This document shows positions 36,600 through 48,030 of a DNA stretch of 64,000 nucleotides, piece after piece. Position 1 is the stretch's first letter. Each line of letters starts with the position of its first letter. Below the pieces are notes generated by a model that saw only the letters and a program-made list of their open reading frames with translations, did no database searches and was not told the origin of the DNA. The stretch comes from Neckera pumila (taxonomy: Eukaryota; Streptophyta; Bryopsida; Hypnales; Neckeraceae): the NCBI GenBank assembly GCA_963969595.1, contig OZ018409.1:6772520-6836519 (forward strand), given 5' to 3'. Both the position numbers and the translations under genes were made by a program.

Positions 36600-38220
36600 G
36601 ATTTTTGATGATTAGACTTCTAGCCAAATGAATTTTAATGTAATCAAATGCTTGGCCCCATTCTACTCCCTAGTGAAATAACTATTTCTTACCTATCAAA
36701 AGGTTAATCGGACTCCTTATTTTGGCCCAATTTTAAAATGAACCAATTGTAATAAATGGTGGTCCCGTTGAGCTTTGTTTCTAACTCTGCATTTGTCGGC
36801 TTCTTCATGTCTAGTATCTTTTGTACTTTATTGAAATCCACTTTCAATCTTCTTTAAACACTACATGTTTGAAAAGTTGTCCTTGCTCAAACCCCAGTTT
36901 GTAATTCTTGGGACTCAAAAAGCATTTGTGATCTACTAGCCTTTGAAAAGCTGCTTGTATATACTTGATATGCACTCTTTGATCCCTATATTTAGCAAAA
37001 TCATTAAGGTAAACCCAAATGCAATTTTCTATTAAAGTTTTTAAAACCTTCAAATAGGTCTTCTAAAAAGTGGCGCCTTCATTGCGTAAGCCCAAAGGCA
37101 TTCAAAGTCATGCATAGGCTCCCCATGAGATGGTGAAGGTGGTAAATAATATTTTGTCTTTGGGCGATTGCAAGAAACACTTGTCAACTTTGGCTCAAAG
37201 CGACCTCAATATTAGAGTACTCTGACTTTTGGAATAATTTTTTTTTAATGGAATAAAATACGGATAATTTGTAAAGCATTTAGAATAAGTATATGGGTGA
37301 AATTCAAACCTAGAAAATTTTATCTCCAAAAGTTATGCACTTTCAAAGAGTGATGGAAAATGCAAGAAAATAGACGCTTTGGAATTTGATTTTTAGAAAA
37401 TAGTAAAAAAATTCCAAAAATTCCAAAATAAATAATTTTTCTTGACTTGAAGATTCTTCTTTTCAACCATTTGCATCTTTGGGAAAAAAAATTGTATTCT
37501 CTGCATGTGTGCAAAGTAGTGCACTTTGAGCACATGTGGAAGGTGGATACTTTTTATTTTTAAAAAATCTCTTTGTAGATTTATAGAACTTTAGTAGAAA
37601 TCTTTGTATTACAATTTTTACCTTCAAATTTGCATTTCTGGGTCAGAATCAATACTAAACTCCCTAATTTGGCCAAGGTAGACATCTAATTGAGGGAAAT
37701 TTAAAAATATTAAAAATATTATTAAAAATTGAAAGAAATTACTCAATGCTTGGAACTACATGTACCTTTTTCTTAAAAATTTATAGAAATTGGTCATACA
37801 ACGCAAAAATTATGAGCAAAAAACAACATATCCAAGGCTAAGGGGACAAAAAAAAAGAACAAGTATTTCTTGCAATGACCCCTTTGTGCATTAGAATTTG
37901 ATGGTACCATACATATCTATTACAAAAAGACTAGATTTTTTACCCTACTACTTTGCCTAATAGTTTGTCAATGTATGGCACAAGCTATTGATCCTTCTTG
38001 GTGAGTTTGTTGAATGTCTTATAATATATAAAAAATTCATTTTTTCCCTTTTTAGAACTATTACAATTGAAGATACCCACTCAGTATTCTTGACCTTTGT
38101 AATAAATCCTTCTAATAATATGTCTAGTGTTGTTCTTAAAAATGGACATCCTATCTAGAGCCATGCGTTTTTTTCTACTCATATTGAACAAGCACCTTCC
38201 TTCAGCCCAATTGTGCATTG
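36600..38220 (-). pseudogene. Ty3/gypsy retrotransposon pol relic (reverse transcriptase)
   Basis: Minus-strand translation gives reverse transcriptase blocks in the right order across frame changes: NKLTKKDQ.LVPYIDKLLGK (about 38030-37920), MPLGLRNEGATF (about 37095-37060), YLNDFAKYRDQRVHIKYI and FQRLVDHKCFLSP (37020-36900), then VEWGQAFDYIKIHLA (about 36665-36620). The catalytic YxDD motif reads YLND, with Asn replacing the first Asp. Together with stops, this makes the enzyme dead. An inverted-repeat element (37162-37881) sits inside the reverse transcriptase region between the second and third conserved blocks. No long terminal repeats were recognised. Confidence 0.75.
37162..37881 (+). 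mobile_element. Inverted-repeat element of the GTTGCAAGAAACAC family, copy A
   Basis: The left end GGGCGATTGCAAGAAACAC is inverted at the right end as GTATTTCTTGCAATGACCC. Flanks are CTTT on both sides, a candidate 4-bp target duplication. It is 720 bp, has no coding capacity and is inserted in the gypsy reverse transcriptase relic. Internal blocks, such as one resembling AACTACATGTACCTT and one resembling GTAGACATC(T/C)AATTG, are shared with 40258-41009. Confidence 0.75.
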
Positions 38221-38230
38221 ATCTAAGGAT

Positions 38231-38460
38231 CACTATAAGACACCTATTTTTTTTATAATTTGACCATTGACATGGATGTTTTACAAAACATCAAGATGTC
38301 AAAGTGAGGGTGGTCTTAAAAGGTAAAAATTTGTGGATGTTGCGTAGAATATTGGCAAATTATTGTAAAAATGAGTTGATGCTATCAATGATGTTTTCTT
38401 TGACATGAATATAAATACAATGCTGTTCTGTGGAACATCCAAAAAAACATAGTACTGCCA
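38231..38460. mobile_element. Degenerate CACTA-like foldback remnant
   Basis: The left side begins CACTATAAGACACC, like the foldback element at 7453. The right side carries AACATCCAAAAAAACAT, which is inverted relative to the ATGTTTTTTAGGATGTT of that element. The centre has AACATCAAGATGT. The right terminus TTCTTATAGTG is not recognisable, so this is an eroded or truncated copy. Confidence 0.35.
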
Positions 38461-39792
38461 TATCAGGGAGTATATTTGTTTTGATTGCGGGTAATTATGT
38501 GAAAGTTATTGTGGACTAAAGATAAAATGCTGACCAAATGTAAAAATCCAAAGGGAGCGTAGCCACTTGGCATGCTTTGCAAAAAAAAGGAAATGGATGG
38601 ATGTACAACAAGGATGAAAACAAAAATTCTTTATACAATTAGAGTGGTAGGAAGTAAATAACGCATGTGGAATATGTAAAATAATAATTGTGCTCAAAGT
38701 AGATTTTTGAAACAACATCTGGATTTTTGAAACAATATCCAGATTTCCACTGGTCAAGCTCTCATCTTCAAATTATGCCATATCCTTTGAGGATTCATGA
38801 CGGACATTGAATTTCATTTTAATACCTTTTGGCCACCAATCATACTTTGCACCTTATATTACAGCCCGATGTATCCCTCTTGGTGCAAAATACCCATTTG
38901 CAACCTATGCTACTCCACCCCATAGAAAGGGGAGTCAATTTCAAAGTACCATTGGCCATGAGGGACTTGTATTCTTCTTTCATGGCCTCCTTCCACCTGC
39001 TTGCATCATCACCACTCTTGCAAAGCATGTAGATGGGTCACTTATAAATGCCATATTGGCACACTCTTCTTCCGAACAAGGCAAAGTGTGGATCATCCAC
39101 CATTCACTAGGAGGTTGCCTTTTTCTTGTAGGATATCTTGGCTCATTAGAAGGCGCCATCTCCTCTTCTGCACTTGGTTCTTCATTAAGTAGTCCACAAG
39201 TCTATATTTCAACCCTCAAAGTGAAAATTTTCTTCCCAAGGTAGCACTTGTCTTCTTTTTCTCCACGACTCCTACCTCCTCTTTGCCTTCTTCTTTTACT
39301 TTGGAGGAATTATCCACCAAAACTTCATTCCTTCCATTTAGGCGAACCTCTAAAGGTTTCACTTCCCCTTCCAAGAATTCAATGTCATGACTCTTGATGA
39401 TCTTCATGGTCTGCAAACACATCAACCGTTAGGCCTTGGTACCTACATAATATAAATATTTGGTGCCCTTGGCATCAAACTTGGAACAACAATCACAATT
39501 GGGTTTCTTGGCATATGTAATGCTCCCAAATACTCTCATGTTTTGCAATGCACGGCCATTTGTCACTCCATGCTTCCTTGAGTGTCTAGAAGGAAAGAGC
39601 GCTTGTTGGACATCAATTATAGATATATGTCACATTCTTGCCAAGAGCCATTTCTGTCACCATGTGTTGAAGAGCTCTGACACTCTTAAAATTCAAATGG
39701 CCTAAGCGCTTATGCCAAAGGTTCTTCATGTGGCTTCTGGAATCAACATGGGCCAAAGAAGCCATTGAGTACCAAATAAGCATTTGAAAGAC

Positions 39793-41310
39793 AGGTCGTT
39801 GCAAGAAACACTTGTCCTTTTTTTGTCCCCTTAGCATTGAACAGGTAGCTTTTTGCTCATAACTTTTGCATTGTATGTCCACTTTCTATGAAATTTGAAA
39901 TGGAGATACATATGATAGTTCCAGACATTCAATATTTTTTTTCAATATTTTAAAATTAGTTTATTATTTTTAAACTTCCCCCAATTGGATGTCTACCTTG
40001 GCCATTTAGAAGGGTAGTAGTATTCACTTTGACCAAAAATGCAAATTTGAAGGTAAAAGTTGGGATACAAGGAGTTGTACTATGGTCATACAAGTCCACA
40101 AGAGATGTTTTAAAAATAGTAAAGTATCCACCTTCTACATGTGCTCAGAGTGCACTACCTTTCTGCGCGTGCAAGAGAATGCAATTTGTTTTTCCAAAGA
40201 TGAAAATGGTTGAGAAGAAGTATCTTTAAGTTAAGAAAATTGGTTTTGTTTTGTTTTGGGTGATTGCAAGAAACACTTCACAATTTTGGCTTAAAAGCAC
40301 AGTTTTTGGTCATAGGACTTGTAGTACTATGCAGTTTTACCAATACTATGTGCCCGCAACACATCTATAGATCTAAATTGTCAATTCAAGGTGCCTGCAA
40401 ATCTAAACTGTTGATTCATTACTATGCAATACTATAGACTGTTGTGGAGTACTATAGAATCCACTGGGAGCAAAAAATAGCTGAAAAGGGGTCTATGAAC
40501 CTTTTCATTTTTAGTAATTCAAAAAGAATTTAAAAAAAGTAAAAGTAAAAGTAATTTTGCTCAAAAAGATTGAATTCACATTGCACCAAAGAATTCATGT
40601 AGGAAATTTTTTCCTTTTCATAACCTTTGCACAAAGGAAGGTCACTTTGACCCCATGTGCGCAATTGACAAATTATTAAATATTTTCATGAAAACTCATT
40701 GGCATCCTCGTAATGTTAGTAGACCTCCAACATGTCGAATTTGTGGCTTCAAATTCAAATTTTTGGATCAATAATAGGACTAAAAAAATCCAAAAATGGA
40801 CATTGTAGACATCCAATTGGAAGCAAGTTAAAAATAGTAAAGTAATTTTTTTTAAATCTAAAAAATTATTCAATGTCTACAACTACTACATGTACCTTCT
40901 TTCCAAATTTCATGCCGAACGGACAAAAGATGCAAAAGTTATGAGCAAAAAAACAACCATCTGAGGGCCAAGGGGACAGAAAAATAGGACAAGTGTTTCT
41001 TGCAATACCTTTTGCTTCTTTTCTTTTAGTTCTTTTATTTTTTTTGAATTACTAAAAATGAAAAAGGTCCATAGACCCCTTTTTTGCTATTTTTTACTCC
41101 CAATGACTTCTACAATACTTTGTAGCAGTCTATAGGACTGCATAGGATTGCATAGTAGTGAATCAACAAATTGGATTTGTAGGCGTCCTAAATTGATGGT
41201 TCAAATCTATAGGTATGCGGCTGAAACATAGTACTGCATAGTACTGCCAACCCTATGGCCAAAAACTATGTTTTTGAGTCAAAAGCGTGAAGTGTTTTTT
41301 GCAATCATCC
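39793..41310 (-). mobile_element. GTTGCAAGAAACAC-family element, copy B (outer, host to copy C)
   Basis: The left end AGGTCGTTGCAAGAAACAC and right end GTGTTTTTTGCAATCATCC form the termini. The left arm (39793-40257) is the reverse complement of the right part of copies A and C. The right arm (41014-41310) is the reverse complement of their left part. Removing 40258-41009 plus one TTTT restores a single minus-oriented element of about 760 bp. It lies inside the copia relic between the protease and pre-integrase regions. Its own target duplication is not clear. Confidence 0.65.
40258..41009 (+). mobile_element. GTTGCAAGAAACAC-family element, copy C (nested in copy B)
   Basis: Starts GGGTGATTGCAAGAAACAC and ends GTGTTTCTTGCAATACC. 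TTTT lies on each side (40254-40257 and 41010-41013), a candidate 4-bp duplication. At 752 bp it is close to copy A in length and organisation. Because host and guest are oppositely oriented copies of one family, the region reads as two interleaved inverted repeats. Confidence 0.7.
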
Positions 41311-42560
41311 AATTATTCGATACCAATTGTCATATCTCATGCATGATTGTGGCAACTTGTACCAAATGGGAACATGTTAGCTTGCAACCATGGCTTACAT
41401 ATCCCCATTGGATGTTTTACCCCATGGCTTACATGTCTACATTTATTACAACACACTCCACTACACTAAACCACTTTGCACCCATTTAAAGCTTGCTTAC
41501 TCACTAAAAGCAAATTAGCTTGCAACTGGGGCAGATAGAGAGCTTCCTTGATAGTGAGTCTCCTTTAGTCCTTCTCTCACCTTTCACTTTCACTTCCACA
41601 ATAATCTTGCCTTTGCCCACCCCCTCTACTATACCGTCATCCCCTATAAATACTTTTTTTTCTTTTGCAGGCTTATAAGTAGCAAAGACCTTAGTTTCCA
41701 CTGGACATCATATATTGCGTGGTCCCCAAGTCCACAATCCACTTCAACATAGAGCCACTGCGAAAATTATCATTGGCCATAAATGCATAGTTATTATCAT
41801 TTTCGTTGCCTTTCACATGATTTGCACTCTCACTTGCGTTATTCTTCCCTTTGTAACAATAATTTGCACTGTGGCTTGGTTTGCCACATATGTAACACAC
41901 TCTTGCATTGGTGCCCTTCTTGTTATTGCTTCTCTTGCTTTGGTATGATACCAACATCTTAACTTTGAGACTACATCTTAACCTTGAGACTCCTTCTCCT
42001 GTTTTTTGGTCACTTCATGCATCAACCATGTCATGATATACTCCAATGTGACTTCCTTCATGGGCCTCATTTCCAAAGTCACAATTAGATGGGAGTAGGA
42101 AGATGGAAGACTCTCAAGGAGCATCATAACCATACCTTCATCTTGAAGTGGCACCTCCATGCAAGCAAGTTGGTCAGCAAGGGCCTTGACCTTGTTGGTG
42201 TGGTCTAACATGTCATGCGCCTCTTGCATCTCAATGGTGAAGAACTTTTCCCTGACATGCAGGGTGTTGGAGAGAATATTTTGTTGATGGATGGTACAAA
42301 GCTCTAGCTCTACATGGTCCTTGCAAAGTTGGATGTGCGTTAGTTGGCAATCCACAAGATTGATGGCAGTGATGGCCATAACCCTCTTCACCCTTTTTTG
42401 GTAAGCCTTCACCACCTTTGCTTGCTTTGCATGTGCCCCAAGAGCTTCTTTCATGCCCTCCACAATATCCCACAAGTCTTTTTGCCAAGATCATCTCCAC
42501 CTTAAACTTCCAATGAATTTGTCAATAAGCCTCAAACCATCTTCATCATGAGAACCCATT

Positions 42561-43314
42561 TAAGTCCCTTTCAATACTATTGATTAGCTCTCTTAGCACT
42601 TTTGGTCCTCTTGCTGCTCTCGGTCTTCTTGGTACTCAAAACCCTTTTGTTTTTCTTAGCCCTCTCAGCCATTTCAACTCTTTTGGCCTTTTTGGCCCTT
42701 TTGGTTCTCTTGGCCTTTCAAACCTCTTGACCCTTTTGGCCTTCTTGGCCCTTTTAGCCCTATCAATCCATGTGGTTATCTCACCTTTCAGCCCTCTCCA
42801 CCAATTCTAAAAGACCTTCTACAAACACCATGCAACCAAGCCCTTTGCAAACAGCGCAACTCGTATGCGTGAGTCCATAACCTATTGGAACTACACAAAG
42901 AGGTAACACACAAAGAAGCATTGTGCAAAGCAAGGCAAAAAAAAATAATCCTCACTTCTGAAACACTTACTTATACTTAGAGAAATAACATGCAAATCCT
43001 CAACACGTCTTTGAATGTTGTATTACCAAAAAATGCATTTACAACTTCAACAACAAGCAACCAAGATCATTGTTGATTTTGACCACTAAGTCCACAATGC
43101 CACCAACCAAAGATTCTACCTACCGCAACTCATTGTTCAATACAATAGAGTTGTGTAAAGCAAGTGCTACAATATTGCTCAAAGTAGCGACCAACAGTAC
43201 TGACTAGGAGTCGACGTGTCTCCTCCTTCCAATCCTAATGAGTAATTCATGCTCTTTCTAATCCTTGATTGGAGTTACTTCACCCATTTGTTATATTCTC
43301 ATATGCTCATATTA
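42561..43314. other. Spacer within the retrotransposon cluster
   Basis: A low-complexity stretch at 42590-42780 repeats motifs like CTTTTGGCC and CTTGGCC about every 10-20 bp, and gives a Leu/Phe/Gly-rich open frame by chance. It may be part of a copia leader. No gene is supported. Confidence 0.4.
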
Positions 43315-44025
43315 GGGTGATTGCAAGAAACACTTGTCCTATTTTGTGTCACATGGTGCATTCTGATTTGTTTTCTGGGCATAACTTTTGTGTTCTAGAT
43401 ACAAATGACTTAAGATTTATAGAGAAGGAGTTCATGACCATTATACATCTTGCCTAATCTTTTGGCAATTTTCAAAACTGTTTTACTATATAAAAACAGC
43501 CCCCAATTTCATGTCACACTTGCCAATTTGGGGGGGTTTAGTACAATTTTGGACCCAAAAAAACGAATTTGAAGCTGAAATTTTGAGGAAATGGTCTTCT
43601 AGCTCTCTAGAGAAGGGATTTTTAAAAAAGTTAACTTTGTGTAGTATGGAAGTCTACAAAGTGAACTTCTTTCTGCTTGCATTTTGAAACACATAAAACA
43701 TTATTTGGGTGGGTTTTTTGGTGAGTGACCATCTCCATAGAGCTGTTGCAAATGGCCAATTTTGATTTTGTGTATTTACTTATTTCTACTATTTTTTCCT
43801 AATTAAAACATGAAGGTATGTATTTTCTTGTGACTAAGCACTTTTCAAATTATCCTACTTAGAGAATTTTCCTATGAAATTCCTTTCCTAGGAACCTTTG
43901 TCTTAAAGGTGTATACATTAGTCATATTTTTTGAATTTTTTAAAAATTAGTTTTCTAATTTTAAAGTACTCCCAAAAAAATCAGCCAAACGCAACAAAAT
44001 TGATAGGTGTTTCTTGCAATCACCT
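43315..44025 (+). mobile_element. GTTGCAAGAAACAC-family element, copy D
   Basis: The left end GGGTGATTGCAAGAAACAC is inverted at the right end as GTGTTTCTTGCAATCACCT. It is about 711 bp and non-coding. Flanks are ATTA and GTTA, a three-of-four match to a 4-bp duplication. It contains TGGGCATAACTTTTGTG next to the left arm, a phrase similar to one in the TTAA-bounded family. Confidence 0.65.
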
Positions 44026-44042
44026 GTTAGCAGATTGGTACA

Positions 44043-44772
44043 GGGTCGTTGCAAGAAACACCGGTCCATTTGAATTGTCACAAAGAGTCTGTGGAAGCTT
44101 TCTTTTGCAATAACTTTTGAAGCATAACTTGCATGAAGCTGAATTTTTTATTGGAGATGTCGGTCTTGAGGCTAATCATACCTCATATTTTTCAGAAATT
44201 TTAAAAAATCATTCTATATTTAAATTTAAATTTAGCTAATTTGTCATGTTTTGCGATTTAGGGGTTTTGAGTAAAAAGGAGTACCCAAATTTAATAGTTT
44301 AGAGCTGAAATTTCTATGGTCTATTTGCATAGTAGGAACTCGTGTTTCTACCAGGGGGCATTTAAAAATATTTTATTTTGTGTTGTCTACATCCATGCAA
44401 AGAGGGCTCTCTTGCGCGCACAGTTCTGAACATTTTAGATGACTTCAAGATTAATTTTTGGTCAAATCTCTTCAACATGAAGTCTTTCCAAATGGTCTAT
44501 TTTTACTTTCTTTGAAAATTGTTTTTCCTATTTTTTACAAATTAAAACGTCAAAGTATGTATTTTCTTCAAAATTTCAGCTCACTCTTTTTTGTGAATAA
44601 CTTTTGACATAGATTTTTTTTAGATCTGAAATTTTGGGAATATACTAATTTTAGTCTTTTACTAATTTTCCTTATTTTATATTATTTTTAAAAATTCATA
44701 TGCAAAATCTCATGAGTACTCGAAAACAGGCCAAAATGGACCAAAAGTGGACGGCGTTTCTTGCAACGACCC
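44043..44772 (+). mobile_element. GTTGCAAGAAACAC-family element, copy E
   Basis: The left end GGGTCGTTGCAAGAAACAC is inverted at the right end as GCGTTTCTTGCAACGACCC. TACA lies on both sides, the clearest 4-bp duplication in the family. It is 730 bp, non-coding and only 17 bp from copy D. It appears to be inserted in the tail of the gag relic at 44780-45330. Confidence 0.75.
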
Positions 44773-44779
44773 TACATAC

Positions 44780-45330
44780 CTAGCTAATATAATGTACCTA
44801 AAAGACTTTGATAACTCTCCCTCTCTTGGAACTTAGTTATCAACGTTTTAGAACCCATCTTTGTTTGGTTATAGTATTTTAGTGGTCATACCACCAAGAT
44901 GCCTTGTCATCCAAATGAATGGGCAATAATTTGAGCCACATATTCTTGTCATAGTCTTCATTAGCTATACATGCTCAATTATAGATTTGAAGAACCTCTC
45001 CAAATCTTCTTTGTATTTCTCAATGAAAACTAGTATAGCTACCATTGTGACTCATTTTTTGTGGTCACTAATGTACGATTGTAACAAGCTGATATTGTTG
45101 TTTTTATCACCGTCATGCAAGGATTCAATGCAATAGGGTATTCTTCTATTTGCATATTAATGATGCATTCATCTATTTATGAGGATGTTTTTGTAGTTTT
45201 GGATAAAGCGCTTTATTCTAAGTCCATCCTTTGCATGATGTGCTATATTTCATAATATTTCAATTAGCTGGGTAGTTCTATTAAAGTCTCTTAATGAGGT
45301 TGCAAATTTATTGATTTAACATTCTACTCC
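44780..45330 (-). pseudogene. Ty3/gypsy gag relic
   Basis: Minus-strand translation near 44965-44880 reads EDYDKNMWLKLLPIHLDDKASWWYDH split over small breaks, matching the retrotransposon gag pattern of a hydrophobic LxxLxGxAxxWW core. It is followed by VLKTLITKFQER-like sequence typical of the end of that domain. Frame changes and stops interrupt it. It has the same orientation as the gypsy pol relic at 36.6-38.2 kb and could be its upstream part, separated by later insertions. Confidence 0.5.
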
Positions 45331-46743
45331 TGTAAAACTTTTTTGCATACAAATTTCAAGTCACCCCATAACTTTAGTCATTACTTGTTGTTTTTCTTTG
45401 CAAAGCTTAGACTAGCTTACTAAGTATAGTATTCTAATTGATTATTGATTAAATCTTTGCCTAAGTATTGTTGATAGTATTCTTGTAAATAATTTGAATC
45501 TCCTAGTACAATTATGTCTTGATCCCTAGCATTATAAGAGTAAGAACCGTCAAAGAACAATTTTAGAGCTTCATATCTCACAAATTGTGCATCACAAACT
45601 TTCAATGGCTTGTTAATATGTCCTCTCACTATTTTATTTTGACTTCATTCTTGACTACTAGTGATTGTGTTGTAGTCACACATATGTACTATTTGTCTTT
45701 GGATGAGGTATGGTGTCTCCCAACTTCACATTGTTTGCACATTGTTATAGTTGAATTAATATTTATTTTCCTCTTTTTGCCCTTTTTCTTGCTTTTGAGA
45801 TGGTCTAGTATGTCCTTTTTCAATTTTGAAGAGACAAGTCATTATATAAATCTTGATAGTCTACAATAATGGAGTCAATTTGGCAAGATTAGGAAAGTAA
45901 AGAATAGGCATAGTGTTCTTTTATATCAAATATTGCATAAGTCATCATGCAACTTTTGGTAATTATATAGCTAAGGTCAATTAGTCTTTACAATCAATTC
46001 GTTTGAAGTATACGGCTCATTGGCAAATTATATAAGTGTATTCCTTTTGTTAAATAATCACTTTGTCTATTTGCAATGACTGCAATTGTGTGACGGTTCA
46101 ATTGTCTCAGTGGTAGACAATTAGTTGTTGTTATATGACTTTGAGTAAGGAGAACTCCAATTTGTGATTATATTCAACGATTCTATTGTCAAAAGTCATT
46201 AGACACAGGAGTTGCAACAAAGTAAGCTTATTTATATTATGATTATGAAAGATTGACAGACGGATTGATCAAGAAGGTCAATTTGTGATTGTAAAGAAGA
46301 GAGTGACTAAGAGAGAAGTCCTATTGTGCACAGATTTGCAAAATTGTCTAAGAATGAAAATGAAAGCTACAATCAAATTATTGTGAGTAAGATGGATTTC
46401 CTTATTGTTGTGAATTGATAAGCTAAGTTGAAAATTGCAATGATTGTTTCTCCAATTATTGTGTTTGAATACTTTTGATTCTATTTGCTTTAGAACCAAC
46501 TTGTCATGAATGTTTGACAAACAATTGTTGCATTTTGAGACTAATTGTCTATGTGTTTTCGAGTGATTAATCTAGCAATCAAGATTGCAAGTTTGTGCAT
46601 AGTCTAATTGTTTCAAAACTAAATGTTTCCAATATATATGAAGTAAATGTATGAGAGTTTAATTGTTTGAGTGAAATTGCATTTTGATCAACTATAATAC
46701 TAAGCTTGTTTTTCCAATGGTGATATAAGTATTAAATGAGTGG
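45331..46743. other. AT-rich DNA, nothing recognised
   Basis: The open frame at 45420-45629 (minus) lies upstream of the gag relic in the same direction but has no recognised motif. No element ends are visible. Confidence 0.4.
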
Positions 46744-47719
46744 TTAACCCCTAAAGTTTCATGACTATGTAATTACCAAAAACGTTCCAAAACTGCCATT
46801 TCTAATACAACTACCAAATTTTTGGAAAAAAAACAATTTTTGACACATGTAACCGTAGGATCTTGTAGTATGATATTTTGAAAACATGTGGTAAAAATTT
46901 CAGAAAATTCCACCGTGTGGATCATAAGATATAAGCATTAAAAGTCTTGAAAACCATTTTTTCAATCCTGCGAAAAACCGGGTAGCTGCACTTTGCAAGC
47001 TCACTTTTCAATGAAAAAATGCCGATAAAGGTGGTGCTTCTTTGAATTCAGTTTCCTAAACAAGTTGTCTATATGCATGAAAAATTTCACATCATTTGGA
47101 ATTGTACAACATATAGGAAAAAAATAGTAAGTAGAAAGAAGTAGAAAATGACTCAAAATACTAAATTGTTAAAAATTTAATCATGGAATTTAAAAATACC
47201 AATCCCAACGGTTGTAATGTTGTAATAATCAATCTACATCCTAAGATTTTATTTTTTTCCAAAAATATTGAAAATTGAGTTAAATAAACGACTTTAAAGT
47301 TTTTTTTAGAGTAGAGAATCCATAACTGCCCGCAAACCAAAAACCCTCATAACTTTTGACTCATTGATTGAAATGGAATGACTCAAAGCTTCTTAAGTTT
47401 TGACTCATTGATTGAAATGGAGTGACTCAAAGCTTCTTAAGTATATATAAATGTAGAGAACCAATTTCAAAAAAAAAATTCCGGAAAAAATGATTTTTTT
47501 TATCTGCCCAAACTGCCCGGTTACGAAAAAAAGGAACATATCAGGTCACAGCTGTTGACTCGTATTTTGAAATGTCATGAAACTTGGTACACATGAAGAT
47601 ATTCCTTGCCCCGACCTTCCATTAAAATTTCAGCCTCAAATATGGATATCTCTAGTCACACGTACCTGCCCAAAATTTCTATACGGCCAAAAAACGCATG
47701 TTGGTCCTTTAGGGGTTAA
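46744..47719 (+). mobile_element. TTAA-bounded non-coding repeat, copy 3 (subfamily A)
   Basis: Ends are TTAACCCCTAAAGTTTC and GGTCCTTTAGGGGTTAA. At 976 bp it matches 5532-6462 along its length and 48031-48982 in reverse. It contains a short direct duplication of TTTTGACTCATTGATTGAAATGGA (the 24-bp phrase occurs at about 47355 and 47399; given here only as a location marker in 20-base form TTTTGACTCATTGATTGAAA), which explains its extra length. No coding capacity. Confidence 0.85.
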
Positions 47720-48030
47720 TAGTTGAAGTGCAAGAAAATCATGTTTAGTGTAACATGTTGATATACTGAGTCAATTTATCAGGTTTATTGGATACACAAT
47801 CTCAAGAGTTGAGTCAATTTTTCAGACTTATTGGATATACAATCTCAAGAGTTTGTATACTAAATTGTTGAATTAATTTTTTGTTAAGTGAATCATTAAA
47901 AAAGTAATCAACTAAATTGTTGAGATTAGTCAACTAAATTGTTGTACTTGATTTCTATGTGATGAATGATGAGCTTGAGTCAAACTTCATAAGTTGTATT
48001 ACCTACATGATGAGTTGTCCAAAATGATGT

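Larger units (their letters stand above)
38826..42560 (-). pseudogene. Ty1/copia retrotransposon relic, interrupted and internally deleted
   Basis: Minus-strand order is gag, zinc knuckle, protease, integrase parts, reverse transcriptase start, as in copia elements. Gag is 42475-41978 (EALGAHAKQAKVVKAYQKR, then LLESLPSSYSHLIVTLE). The knuckle CYICGKPSHSANYC and protease-like WIVDLGTTQYM lie within 41957-41691; the protease reads DLGTT where DSGAT is usual. After the nested elements (39793-41310) comes the pre-integrase motif LWHKRLGHLNFKS (about 39735-39690). RVFGSITYAKKPN (about 39535-39495) from the end of the integrase follows almost at once, so the DDE core is deleted. The reverse transcriptase start (39028-38840, WKEAMKEEYKSLMANGT to GCKWVFCTKRD) is cut off near 38826. 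No terminal repeats were recognised. It cannot move by itself. Confidence 0.82.

Noticed and set aside
42580..42810. A Leu/Phe/Gly-rich 76-codon open frame.
   Set aside because: Produced by a degenerate CTTTTGGCC-type short repeat and opposite to the copia relic. Not a gene.
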